Shown here one piece after another: positions 1 to 9,706 of a stretch of DNA of 64,000 bases. Origin of the DNA: Trichuris trichiura. Its lineage: Eukaryota; Nematoda; Enoplea; Trichinellida; Trichuridae. The notes under the pieces were generated by a model. The model was given only the letters and a program-made list of their open reading frames with translations. It was not told the DNA's origin and searched no databases. Both the position numbers and the translations under genes were made by a program. The stretch is taken from the NCBI GenBank assembly GCA_037903355.1, contig JBAJFE010000004.1, positions 2,914,001-2,978,000 of the forward strand, written 5' to 3'. The number at the start of each line of letters is the position of its first letter. Positions within the stretch are counted from its first letter, which is position 1.

Positions 1-34
1 ACGTCAAAGTGAAATTCTCTCTGCTCATACACTA

Positions 35-1564
35 ATGACGAAGAAATCTATTGCCACGATAGCAATTAATATACTAATTGTTTCAACTTATGTGGAAGAA
101 ATCGTGAAAGCCCACTATATTTTGTTCATGCCGGCTCTGACCGTCCCCAGCCATGTTAAATCAATGCTTCCACTCGCAAGAGCGCTACGGAAGGACGGAC
201 ACTCCATCTCTCTGGCGCAGTACTACTCACAGGAAATGGAGAAACTGTCTGAAAATAATGTGGAATTCATTTACCTTTCTACTTACGGAGAAGACTTCAT
301 GGATGAAAAATTTGATAATTCGGTTTGGCGTGTGAAAACAGCGATCCCATGGGAAAGCTTAATGTCTGGGTGGGCAGCCGGAGAGATCTGCCGTCTTTCA
401 TGGAATGATGACAACAATACCAACTTTTATGCCGACCTCACGGCAGGTAAATGGGATTTGCTGATCATAGACAATTTATTTCAACCTTGCGGAATGGTTC
501 TGTCAACTGCATCCAAAAATTTGACTTGGGTTGATTATTCTACCACACACATGATGAAGTTGCCAAGAGCATTCAGAGGCGTTCAGCTATCACCTTCTGT
601 TGACATAAGTGCGAACGCAGATGTGTATGAACCTAAACGTTTTGGAAGCCGACTAATGAGCCTCCTAAACTGCATAGAAGAGCTGGCCTTTTGGGTTCTT
701 ATAAACACTCTAATGGAGACCCGAGCGGAAGGCATACCGATTGGAAAATGGCGTGTACAAGATTTCTACACAAACGGAGTATATTCCATAGGATCACTGC
801 CGGCTATTCTAGATGTTCCCCTTCCGCAAACAGCTGACACTTTTGTAGTAGATTATGAATGCCCAAAGCCTGCTAAACTTAGCGGGGAGTATCTGCAATT
901 CGTTGAAGACCCCCTATCAAAAGGGACAATTGTTTTGTCATTTGGTCACTTTGCTGATTGGAAAGCAGCGCCAGCAGCAACGATTCAAGCAGTTTCCTCT
1001 GCATTTGAAAATTTACAGCAATATCGCATTATTTGGCAGTTCAATGGAGACCTGAGCGTGGTAACCAACAGATCGCACGTTAAAATCGAAAGCTGGGTTC
1101 CACTAGCGGCAATACTGCAACACCCAAAAACAGCAGTATTCATCACGCATACTGGAATTAAAAGCTTTCTCGAAGCCGTGTGCTTTGCAACACCAGTTGT
1201 TGCTGTGCCTTTGTTTGCTGATCAACCAAGGTATTCCATGCTCGCCTCAATGCATGGCTTTGGTATTAGGCTGGACAAGACGAATTTAGCCAAGGAGGCG
1301 CTCTACAATACGATCGTCACAGTTGCAGAGAATCGCAAATACAAAGAACGAATTACTAAGTTCAGCGGAATGATTTCCGACCGAATTATTGATGCTACCT
1401 CGAATGGAAAGTTTTGGATCAATTTTTATCTACGGCATCCGAGCAGCGTCAATCGCATGAGACTCAAAGGAACCATGCTGAATAGCTTTACTTGCAGCTG
1501 TTATGATGTCTTTACACTTTTATGCATTCTGCTTTTCAGTTTACGCTCAGCAATTGATAGCTAA
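35..1564 (+). CDS. UDP-glucuronosyltransferase 1 of tandem array (UGT1), intronless
   Basis: Predicted 509-residue membrane UGT, which would transfer a sugar from a UDP-sugar to small lipophilic acceptors in the ER lumen. An N-terminal hydrophobic signal segment (about residues 6-26) leads into ILFMPAL..PSHVKSM, where the His is in the place of the catalytic His of the family; DLLIIDNLFQPCG supplies the partner Asp region. The donor-binding signature near residues 350-395 reads W-VPL-AILQHPKT-FITHTG-EAVCFATPVV-PLFADQ. The first Gly of the usual THGG is Thr. The C-terminus ends in one membrane helix with almost no cytosolic tail. The ATG at 35 is the only sensible start: a 2-bp difference from UGT2 upstream puts a stop (TAA at 33-35) in the longer frame. 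There are no introns. Family assignment is secure; substrate unknown. Confidence 0.93.
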   Translation: MTKKSIATIAINILIVSTYVEEIVKAHYILFMPALTVPSHVKSMLPLARALRKDGHSISLAQYYSQEMEKLSENNVEFIYLSTYGEDFMDEKFDNSVWRVKTAIPWESLMSGWAAGEICRLSWNDDNNTNFYADLTAGKWDLLIIDNLFQPCGMVLSTASKNLTWVDYSTTHMMKLPRAFRGVQLSPSVDISANADVYEPKRFGSRLMSLLNCIEELAFWVLINTLMETRAEGIPIGKWRVQDFYTNGVYSIGSLPAILDVPLPQTADTFVVDYECPKPAKLSGEYLQFVEDPLSKGTIVLSFGHFADWKAAPAATIQAVSSAFENLQQYRIIWQFNGDLSVVTNRSHVKIESWVPLAAILQHPKTAVFITHTGIKSFLEAVCFATPVVAVPLFADQPRYSMLASMHGFGIRLDKTNLAKEALYNTIVTVAENRKYKERITKFSGMISDRIIDATSNGKFWINFYLRHPSSVNRMRLKGTMLNSFTCSCYDVFTLLCILLFSLRSAIDS

Positions 1565-1721
1565 CCCCATTTTTAATGAAAAAGTAATAACGCTCTCGTG
1601 CTGGAAGTGAGTACCACTACTTCCTAGGCTATCCATACTTCAGTATACAGACGGAACCGGCTTTTTTGATGGAACAGAGCGTTGCATGCACGGCCCATTG
1701 ATTTATGCATCAGAAATTGTT

Positions 1722-3803
1722 TTGATAATGAACTGTCTTTATTACGGAGTGAACGTCCCGTTAAATATACAATAACCTTAAATCTGCGGATCTTTCAAGT
1801 CAATCGTGACCCGTCTTCAGCGGTCTTAAAATAAATTTAATTTGCGAAGCCAGGTCAACCTTCAATCGCTTTTGACGATTTAAAACGAGTGTTTTAAAGT
1901 TTTCTGTTGGAGGTTTCTTCTCTGTCTGTCAGCTGCTACCTCTCTTGTTCCGTATAGCTTGCAGTTTTTTTTGTGTGTACCTTTTGATTTATTTTTCAAA
2001 TTTCTTCCATCGTTAGTTCACGTTTTCCATCCATTTTTTCATTTATGTTCCATGTTTGTGAATTTGTTTTCTGTTCGTTCCAAGTACTATGTAGTTTTAT
2101 CCATTTCTCGATTGTTTCATATTTGTTAATGACTTGTTTCTTTACTTGTTTCAGGTGCTCCTTGTGTGTCATCCATTTAGTGAACGGCAGTTGTAGCGCG
2201 TGGCAATATTTGTCCATAGTTCACTTATATTCGCCCCTTGTTCGCGGTTTTAAGTCACAGTGTGTCTAACGTAAAAGGCCTCTTTAAGTCTTCGTAAGCG
2301 TAGATTACTTTCATACGACCTCTGGTTGCAAAGGTTAGTCGCAATGTGCCGCGTGTTCCACTACAGTGGAAGCTTGTATCGCTTTTTCCATGGTAACCCT
2401 TGGATTCAACATTCGTCTTCCACGATGAGCTATTGGAACGCCATTATTATGGAGATTGTGTTTTGCGTTGTTGTAACTGTTAAGCTTCTTGATATGTTCG
2501 TTGAATCTGTAAACTCCTGAACAAGTACATTCGATCGCGTAGACTAGGCCTGTTTTTTCGTTTGTTGGAATTTTCGTTTTGTCCGAACGAAAAATCGATT
2601 TCAGATTGGGGAAATTCTTGAAGAAGACTCTGAAACCTAATTTTCTTTCTAACTGGACCTTATTGCCTAGTCCTACCACATAGGGGATAACCAAACATAG
2701 ATTGTGTAAAGTATTTGGTTCAGGAGACACGTTTGCGGAGCTCGTACTTGAACATTTGGTCAATAAAAGAATCAGCATAATCGTTTTTGTAGATCTTTCT
2801 AATATAGTTAAGTTTTGGCAGAAGATATTCGGGATTGCGTAAATTGATAGCTCTATCAATCATTCCAGAAAGGATTCCACGCATTACAAATCGTAGATGA
2901 TGCGATGAGAAGTTGAGGTATTAGTCCGTGTGTGTGGGTTTTCTATAAACTCTGGTTTTAAGCCCTTCGTTTGTGCGAATAATTAAGGCGTCTAGAAAAG
3001 GAAGGGTTTTATTTTCTTCTTTTTCCATTGCGAAGACAATTTGGTTTGGGCGCATGTTGTTGAGGAATTTTTCCAACTTTAATAATTTCAAAGATGGCAT
3101 CTACATACCTTTTAAAAAGGTGCGGGCACTTTGTCTGTCTACAGTTTCGAAAATTTGTCTTTCAAAGCAAAAATTTCTGCTAGGACAGGAGATAAAGAGC
3201 TGCCCATTGGAACTCCGCTGGATTGTTTGTAGAATTTGTTATCAAAAGTGAAATGATTGCCTTCCTAAACGCAGAAAGACACTATCTTGATGATATGAAA
3301 AGGATTTAATTTAGTTCTGCTGAGATTTGCATCCGCATTGAGGAGATTGTATACTATCGAGAATATCTGAAATTGGAATGCTGGGGAATAATTCTTTCAC
3401 GCTGTAACTAACTAGAATCTCATCTAATTCTAAGTAGTAGTTTCGTATTTCGTTGACGAGCGTTTTCATATTTTTGACAAAGGACGGTTTTTTACCAGTT
3501 AGAGGTTTGATGATCTTTTTTAAATATCGACTGAATTCACTTGTGGTACTGTTAATTGTGGAGATTATTGGTCTTAGTGGGACACCTAGTTTCTGTACTT
3601 TTGCAAGACCATAGAGCTCAGAGGGTCTGAAGCTCGATGCAAACTTAAAATGTGTTGCCAATTTGGTGATTTCAGGTTCTTTGGTCTCTGTGGCGTATGT
3701 GATGAGAAGAAATCAAAAAGTTTTTCGGGAAGCCCCTGTAGGGCCAGTGGGTAAATGTGTATAATTGCTGGTGTTTAAGATAGCTGCCATCTTTTCAATG
3801 TTG
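1722..3803 (-). mobile_element. Degenerate, 5'-truncated Penelope-like retroelement
   Basis: On the minus strand, broken frames run RT then GIY-YIG, the order of Penelope-like elements (PLEs). Visible RT pieces are SELYGLAKVQK, VPLRPIIS, IIKPLTGKKPSFVKNM (3661-3311), GVPMGSSLSPVLAE (about 3215-3175), RYVDAIF (about 3110-3090; catalytic YVDD changed to YVDA) and RVYRKPTHTD (about 2960-2930). The C-terminal part (2859-2335) contains IPYVVGLG, KLGFRVFF, GLVYAIECTCSGVY and TVVEHAAH, a GIY-YIG nuclease whose YIG strand is deleted. Several frameshifts and stops show it is dead. The insert is flanked by an 11-bp direct repeat CAGAAATTGTT (1711-1721 and 3804-3814), and the UGT2 flank has the uninterrupted site. 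The left (3') end carries the TTACGGA...CCCGTT motif shared with nearby foldback elements. Confidence 0.88.
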
Positions 3804-4376
3804 CAGAAATTGTTGCATGTTTTTAAATAACATTGCGCAAGTCAGTGTACTTAAAAGTGAAAGACCTTTTAGCACTAAAAGATGCATTCTAAATGCTAGG
3901 TAAACAGCACAGCCTAACAGAAGTGATTATTATGTTTATGTAACATCAACAAATGCTGCCCATTAAATTCTTATTAATTTCCTGCCGCGCAGCTTCTGAG
4001 ACCTATTCTGCCGAGCGAAAACCTACCTTCTTACTGCTATAAGCCATAGTACAGAAAAAATTAGAATCGATTTTCCAGAGCTTAGACGGACCTGCAGTCA
4101 GCTCACTGTTGTGCGCTTTCTCTACTGATAATAGCACTCATCAGCGACTGACATAAAACTAAAAACCGAAACATTGAATGGTCAAAACCTCAACAGTCGT
4201 TCTACCGAATGCACAAAACGACGGATGGTCAAGAAACCGCTGGTCATAAAATCGAACGGTCAAAACGTGGAATAGTCCAAATATTGAAAGCCAAAATACT
4301 TAGTCGAAATTCGGAATACAGTCGACTTTCGTTATTCACAGGGTTCCCTACAGCGCTACTGATCACAGATAAAGAA

Positions 4377-4859
4377 AGGTTTCTTCTAAAGTTTTTCACG
4401 GAATTTTCAACTTGTTGTTTATTTAACGTTTGTTGCAAAAACGTTTATTACGAACCTTTCGCTTCTACCCATGACCCGTCATCAGCGTAATTGCACCGCC
4501 CATCGGGTCGGTCTTTATGGTTGCAAGCCGCTCCATCCGACCAACTTTGGCTGAGACCTCCAGAGTCGCGGAAGGTCGGCTGAACGCACGCTGCACCGTC
4601 CGACTGACTATGCGGCACCGAAACCTCTTGGCTCAAGGCAGGGCTGACGGTGGAGGTCTCCGCCAAAGTTGGTCGGATGGAGCGGCTTGCAACCATAAAG
4701 ACCGACCCGATGGGCGGCGCAGCTACGCTAACGACGGGAAATGAACAGACCCGAAAGCTTCGTAATAAACCTTTTTGCAATAAACGTTAAATAAACAACA
4801 GGTTGAAAATTCCGCGAAAAACAATGGAAGAACAAATGAAAAAACCCGTTATGAAGAAA
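4377..4859. mobile_element. Foldback (inverted-repeat) element A
   Basis: A non-coding element of about 480 bp with long nested inverted repeats. The outer arm from about 4391 (GTTTTTCACGGAATTTTCAA, continuing through TTTATTTAACGTT and TTTATTACGAA) is matched in reverse complement at 4752-4822. An inner arm (TCGGTCTTTATGGTTGCAAG at about 4508, through CCGACCAACTTTGGC) is matched in reverse at 4660-4704. It is absent from the paralogous UGT2 flank (about 8235). A short possible target duplication AAAGAA lies at 4371-4376 and 4860-4865. Both arms contain a CTGATGA/CTAACGA...GAAA(GC) core. Open frames inside are palindromic artefacts. Confidence 0.85.
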
Positions 4860-5184
4860 AAAGAATGGCGTCATTTTTAAAGCAGTACCGGCACATCACT
4901 GCTCGGCAATGACGCGTATTCTAGCGTTCTTGCGTGGCTGTCCAACAGCAATGTTTTAATGTGCGCCAGAAACCGATAAAAGATGGTGCCATTCTTTATC
5001 CCAGTAAACTATGCTATAGGTAATTCGCGTATAAGAAAACCGCGGATAACGGCGGTAGCCTGTATTCAAAATTTCAGCCATTCGAAATTTCTATATTCAG
5101 CATTTTGACTATTCAACTTTTGGTCTTATGACCCAGACCCAGCAGTTATATTCACAGATGCATACATAAGACAATTTTGCGTAT

Positions 5185-5383
5185 CATTAAACTGTCTTTG
5201 TTACGGATCATGTCTCCCATTGGTATGTAAAATGAACGTGAATTCCCCGGAGCTTTCCGGTCGTCACAGATTCGAAAGCTCCGGGGAATTTACGTTCATT
5301 TTACATACCAACGGCACACATGATCCGTAATAAAGACACTTTAATATGAAAACTTACAGCCCCGTACAAAAACATCGCATTTT
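5185..5383. mobile_element. Foldback element B with 13-bp target duplication
   Basis: A 199-bp palindromic element: TTACGGATCATGT...TGAACGTGAATTCCCCGGAGC pairs with GCTCCGGGGAATTTACGTTCA...CATGATCCGTAA. It is flanked by the direct repeat CAATTTTGCGTAT (5172-5184 and 5384-5396), which occurs once (as CAATTTTCCGTAA) in the empty UGT2 flank near 8552. The right end (ATATGAAAACTTACAGCCCC, then GTACAAAAACATC) is nearly identical to the right end of element C at 35432-35675, so they are one family. There is no coding capacity. Confidence 0.88.
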
Positions 5384-5610
5384 CAATTTTGCGTATGGCT
5401 TAAAAAGTAGCCTGATTGCATTAAACTGCGTTCTTTAGACTGCGGCAAGAAACAATACAGTTCGAAAGTTTTAGCTTTCCCTATATGGGAACAGCGCTTC
5501 AGCTATGTTGATTATTCTTTTCTGCCTTTTCCAGCAGAATTTGTTGAAAATATCAATACGAGCTAATAACAAGTTTTAGGTAAGAGAGTTACCAGGACCG
5601 CACGCAGGGC

Positions 5611-6024
5611 GAAATAACTTGGTAGCGACAAAGCGCCTCATGACTGGCTCACTCCGCCGACTCCGCGTGTTTGGGACAAAAGAATAAATAAGAAAAAAAG
5701 CCATCTGCTAGCACGTGACCATTGGGACATTTGGCAGTCACTTAAGCAAACTGAGGAGACCCTGTCCAAAGCAATACAAGCAGAAACTAAATATTTGCTC
5801 AATCGCTTTGCCGTAAAAAATGTGGACAAGCATATTTTTCTTTCCTACACTGAAAAAAGAGAGGCAGAAGTCAACAATAAGGACCAATAACAAATGAACG
5901 AAGTGTCAAAACGTCAAAGAGGTAGGAAATGAGCATCAATTTGCGGTTTAAATGGGTCACCATTCGCTTTTGAACTGTCCCAGCATAGTGATACGTCAAA
6001 GTGAAATTCTCTCTGCTCATACTA
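5611..6024 (+). promoter_or_regulatory. UGT2 5' flank, duplicated upstream of UGT4
   Basis: This 0.4-kb flank is closely similar to 14279-14695. Shared stretches include GCACGTGACCATTGGGACAT, TGCGGTTTAAATGGGTCACC and CAAAGTGAAA just before the ATG. It must hold the proximal promoter and 5' UTR of both genes. A CACGTG E-box lies at about 5713 (and again in the UGT4 copy). No TATA box is convincing. Co-regulation of UGT2 and UGT4 is inferred from the shared sequence. UGT1 keeps only the last 34 bases of this flank inside the window. Confidence 0.6.
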
Positions 6025-7554
6025 ATGACGAAGAAACCTATTGGCACGATAGCAATTAATATATTAATTATTTCAACTTATATGGAAGAAATCGTGAAAG
6101 CCAACAATATTTTGTTCATGCCGGCTATCACCGCCCCTAGCCATGTTAAATCAATGCTTCCACTTGCAAAAGCGCTTCGGAAAGACGGACACTCCATCTC
6201 TCTGGCACAGTACTACTCAGAGCAAAAGGAAAAACTGTCTGACGATAATGTCGAATTCATTTACCTTTCTACGTACGGCGAAAGCCTCGTGGATGAAAAA
6301 TTTGCTAATTCGGTTTGGCGTGCGAAAACGGCGATTCCGTGGGGAAACGTAATGACTGGGTGGGCAGCCGGAGAGGTCTGCCGTCGTTCATGGAACGATA
6401 TCTACAATACCAACTTTTATGACCGACTTACGGCAGGTAAGTGGGATTTGCTGATCGTAGACAATTTATTTCAACCCTGCGGAATGATCCTGTCAAGTGC
6501 ATCTAAAAATTTAACATGGATTGATTATTCCACCACACACATTATGAAATTGCCAAGAACATTCAGAGCCGTTCACCTGTCACCTTCTGTTGACATAAGT
6601 GCGAACGCAGAAGTATATGAACCTAAACGTTTTGGAAATCGACTGACGAACCTCCTGAGTTACATAGAAGAGCTCGCTTTTTGGATCCTTCTAAACATTA
6701 TAATGGAGACCCCAGCAGATGGCATACCGACCGGAAAATGGCGTGCACAAGATTTCTATACAAACGGAGTATATTCCATAGGATCACTGCCGACTATTCT
6801 AGATGTACCCCTTCCACAAACAGTTAACACTTTTACAGTGGATTATGAATGTCCAAAGCCTGCTAAACTTAGCAAGGAGTATCTACAATTCGTTGAAGAC
6901 CCCCTATCAAAAGGAACAATTATTTTGTCATTCGGTCACTTTGCTGATTGGAAAGCAGCGCCAGTAGCAACCATTCAGGCAGTTTCCTCTGCATTTGAGA
7001 ATTTACAGCAATATCGCATTATTTGGCAGTTCAATGGAGACCTGAGCGTGGTAAGCAACACATCGCACGTCAGAATACAAACCTGGGTACCACTGGCGGC
7101 AATACTGCAACACCCCAAGACAGTACTATTCATCACGCATGCTGGAATTAAAAGCTTCCTCGAAGCCGTATGCTTTGCAACACCAGTTGTTTCTGTGCCT
7201 TTGTTTGGTGATCAACCCAGGCATTCTATGCTCGCCTCAATACACGGCTTTGGTATTAGGCTGGACAAGACGACTTTAACCAAGGAAGCGCTTTACAATA
7301 CGATCATCGCTGTTGCAGAGAATCGAAAATACAAAGAACGAATTGCTAAGTTCAGAGGAATGATTTCCGACCGAATTATTGATGCCACCTCAAATGGGAA
7401 ATTTTGGATCAATTTTTATCTAAGACACCCGAGCAGCGCCAATCGCATGAGACTCAAAGGAACCATGCTGAATAACTTTACTTACAGCTGTTATGACGTC
7501 TTTGCACTTTTATGCGTTCTGCTTTTCAGTTTACGCTCAGCAGTTGATATCTAA
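6025..7554 (+). CDS. UDP-glucuronosyltransferase 2 of tandem array (UGT2), intronless
   Basis: A 509-residue UGT and the closest paralogue of UGT1, alignable end to end without gaps. It has a signal segment, then NILFMPAI..PSHVKSM with the presumed catalytic His, DLLIVDNLFQPCG, and the donor motif W-VPLAAILQHPKT-FITHAG-EAVCFATPVVSVPLFGDQ; Ala replaces the first Gly of THGG. It ends in a C-terminal membrane helix (YDVFALLCVLLF) and a very short tail without a dilysine retrieval signal. The ATG at 6025 is chosen because the frame extends upstream only through a GTG (6001). The promoter-proximal flank is shared with UGT4, the 3' flank with UGT1. Confidence 0.93.
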   Translation: MTKKPIGTIAINILIISTYMEEIVKANNILFMPAITAPSHVKSMLPLAKALRKDGHSISLAQYYSEQKEKLSDDNVEFIYLSTYGESLVDEKFANSVWRAKTAIPWGNVMTGWAAGEVCRRSWNDIYNTNFYDRLTAGKWDLLIVDNLFQPCGMILSSASKNLTWIDYSTTHIMKLPRTFRAVHLSPSVDISANAEVYEPKRFGNRLTNLLSYIEELAFWILLNIIMETPADGIPTGKWRAQDFYTNGVYSIGSLPTILDVPLPQTVNTFTVDYECPKPAKLSKEYLQFVEDPLSKGTIILSFGHFADWKAAPVATIQAVSSAFENLQQYRIIWQFNGDLSVVSNTSHVRIQTWVPLAAILQHPKTVLFITHAGIKSFLEAVCFATPVVSVPLFGDQPRHSMLASIHGFGIRLDKTTLTKEALYNTIIAVAENRKYKERIAKFRGMISDRIIDATSNGKFWINFYLRHPSSANRMRLKGTMLNNFTYSCYDVFALLCVLLFSLRSAVDI

Positions 7555-8755
7555 CCCCATTTTTGCCAAGCATAACGTCCTTCTGCTGGAAATGAGTAGC
7601 ACTATTTTCTAGACTACCATATTTTAGTATACAGACGTAAGTGGTTTCCTCGATGGAGCAGGGCACTTCTTGCACCGTCCATTAATTTATGCATCAGAAA
7701 TTGTTGCATGTTTTTAGATAACATTGCGCAAGTCAGTGTACTTAAAAGTGAAAGCGACCTTTTGGCACTCAAGGATGCTTTCTAAACGCTGAGTAAGCAG
7801 CACTGCCTAAAGGATGTGATTATTATTTTTATGCAATATCAACGAATACTGCCCATTAAATTCTTATTACGTTTGTGCTACGCAGCTTCTGGGACATATT
7901 CTGCTGAGCGAACACCTACCTTCTTACTGCTGTGTGTCCAAGTATGGAAAAAATTAGAATCGATTTTTCAGAGCTTAGATGGGTCTGCAGTCAGCTCCCT
8001 GCGTGTGCGCTTTCTCTATTGATAAAGGCACCCATCGGTGATTGCCATAAAACTGAGTATCAAAACAGCGAAAGTCGTTCTAGGGAATGCACAAGATACC
8101 GCTGGTCATGGCAACGAACGGTCAAAACTTCAAGTGGTCGAAATATTGAAAGTTCAAATACCGAGTAATCGAAATTTTGAATACAGTTGGCTTTCGTTAT
8201 CTGCGAGGTCCCTACAGCGCCACTGATCCGAGATAAACAGTGGCGTCATCTTTTAATCAGTACCGGTACGTCACTGCTGCACAATGACGCATACTCTTAC
8301 GTTCTTGCATGGCTGCCCAAGAACGACGCACTGTTCTAATCTGTGGCAGTATCCTATAAAAGATGGTGCCCATTCTTTATCCTAGTCAAACCGCGCTATA
8401 GGGAGTTCGGAAATAAGAAGACCGCGGATAGCGACAGTAGCCTGAATTCGAAATTTCAGTCATTCGAAACATTTATTTTCGGCATTTTGACTATTCGACT
8501 TTTGGTCTTATGACCCAGGCCCAGCAGTTATATCCTCAGATGCAGACAAAGGACAATTTTCCGTAAAGCTTAAAAGCAGCTGATTGCGTTAAACTGCGTT
8601 ATTTAGACTGCGGCAAGAAACAGTACAGTTCGAAAGTTTTAGCTTTCCTTATATGGGAACAGCGCTTTAGCGATGTTGAATTATTCTTTTCTGCCTTTTG
8701 CAGGGGAATTTGTTGAAAATATCAATACGAGTTAACAACAAGTTTTAAGTGAGTG
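7555..8755. repeat. UGT2 3' flank, uninterrupted copy of the duplicated block
   Basis: This is the intact counterpart of the UGT1 downstream block, lacking the Penelope-like insert and foldbacks A and B. It is the reference for pre-insertion sequence: CATCAGAAATTGTTGCATG at about 7692, GAGATAAACAGTGGCGTC at about 8231 and GACAATTTTCCGTAAAGC at about 8550 are the empty sites. No gene is recognisable; short frames here are not conserved between the two copies. Confidence 0.8.
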
Positions 8756-9706
8756 AGAGAGTGCAGCGCACAAGAGTCGAAAAAGAGAGAATGAGTGAGC
8801 GCACCAACCAGTAAACAAATGAGGACACACCAGTCAGTTGACGGATGAACAAGTAGCAGTTAAAGTACGATAACAAAACGGTCAACACCGGTACGTATCA
8901 GCTGCGACAAATGTTACTGAGAAGTGAACACAAACGACATTAGCTACGCGGTGCCTGCTGAAATTCTTTCGTTAACCGGCTTATACGGGGTGCACAGTTC
9001 CAGTACTTCAGTATACATATGTATAAACATTTACTTTCGAAGAAGTGATTATATGCCACAGAGGCCGCTATGCGGAACTCGTCCGAAGCCAAAGATACCA
9101 TACCATCAGACCGGAAAGTCCCTTCAGGAATAAACATTTACAGTTTCGCGAATTGTACACCCATATATAGTGATGAAAAAAATTCAGTCAATATGTTCGT
9201 GGGTCGCTGGACGGTAGACGTTTAAATATGGTCTGTTCAGCGGCAGTCGGCGTTGAAAGGGCAATGAACCCTATAGTTAAACATTTACCTCCCAGTTGAG
9301 TAAGCGCTTTAGGATAGCGTCAACCAGATAAGCGGAACCGACACCGGAACGCGTATGCACCACATCTGGGAGGCGCTCGAGAGGCCCAGGAAATTGCCGG
9401 CGCGAAAAAATAGGAAAACTGTGTACTAGACAATCAGCTGAATCTTTCCTTGTCAGCCATGAAAGACAACTCAACAAACACTTCAAACATAGAATAAACA
9501 TTTTGTTAACTACTTTCGCTTTCAAGTGGACCTAGAGACGGTTAAACAGCAACAGGAGTAAACAATTAACAGAAGCGGACACTCGCAAAGCAAGCGCTAG
9601 GAACTGAGCAATGCCTCTGTTTCCTCCTGTAGCAACTAGTTCACTATTCATTTCACACCCGCTGGGCAAAACGATACTTCAGAGCGAAATTTTCTGCGCT
9701 CACAAA
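8756..9706. other. Unique spacer between UGT2 and UGT3
   Basis: Past the end of the duplicated block the sequence is unique. It holds a GA-rich tract (about 8747-8815) and no frame with family signatures. The last part must contain the UGT3 promoter and 5' UTR. An in-frame ATG at 9611 would add 32 residues to UGT3, but those residues are not signal-peptide-like and are absent from the paralogues, so I treat them as untranslated. Confidence 0.5.

Larger units (their letters stand above)
1565..5590. repeat. UGT1 3' flank: duplicated block split by three insertions
   Basis: About 1.2 kb of this interval is a diverged copy of the sequence following UGT2 (7555-8755). Shared landmarks are TGCATCAGAAATTGTT (1706-1721 against about 7692), TTGTTGCATGTTTTTA (about 3811 against 7702), TCTTATGACCCAG (about 5125 against 8505) and GTTGAAAATATCAATACGAG (about 5544 against 8714). 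The UGT1 copy is interrupted at 1722-3803, 4377-4859 and 5185-5383 by mobile sequences absent from the UGT2 copy. Homology ends near 5590. No host gene is seen here. The block records a segmental duplication of gene plus 3' flank that predates the insertions. Confidence 0.85.

Noticed and set aside
2335..2859. A 174-codon minus-strand frame as a host gene
   Set aside because: It is the GIY-YIG-like end of the degenerate Penelope-like element and contains deletions.
2973..3251. A 92-codon plus-strand frame
   Set aside because: Antisense shadow of the reverse-transcriptase core of the element (SSGVPMGSSLSP on the other strand).
4448..4780. Overlapping frames on both strands with the same peptide (MVASRSIRPTLAET)
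   Set aside because: Identical peptides on both strands are the signature of an inverted repeat (foldback A), not of genes.
6001..6024. Upstream GTG start for UGT2 (and likewise 14672 for UGT4)
   Set aside because: Eukaryotic initiation at GTG is very rare. The ATG eight codons later gives the same N-terminus as UGT1, whose upstream frame is closed by a stop.
9611..9706. N-terminal extension of UGT3 from an earlier ATG
   Set aside because: The 32 extra residues are not signal-like, are absent from all paralogues and would bury the signal peptide.
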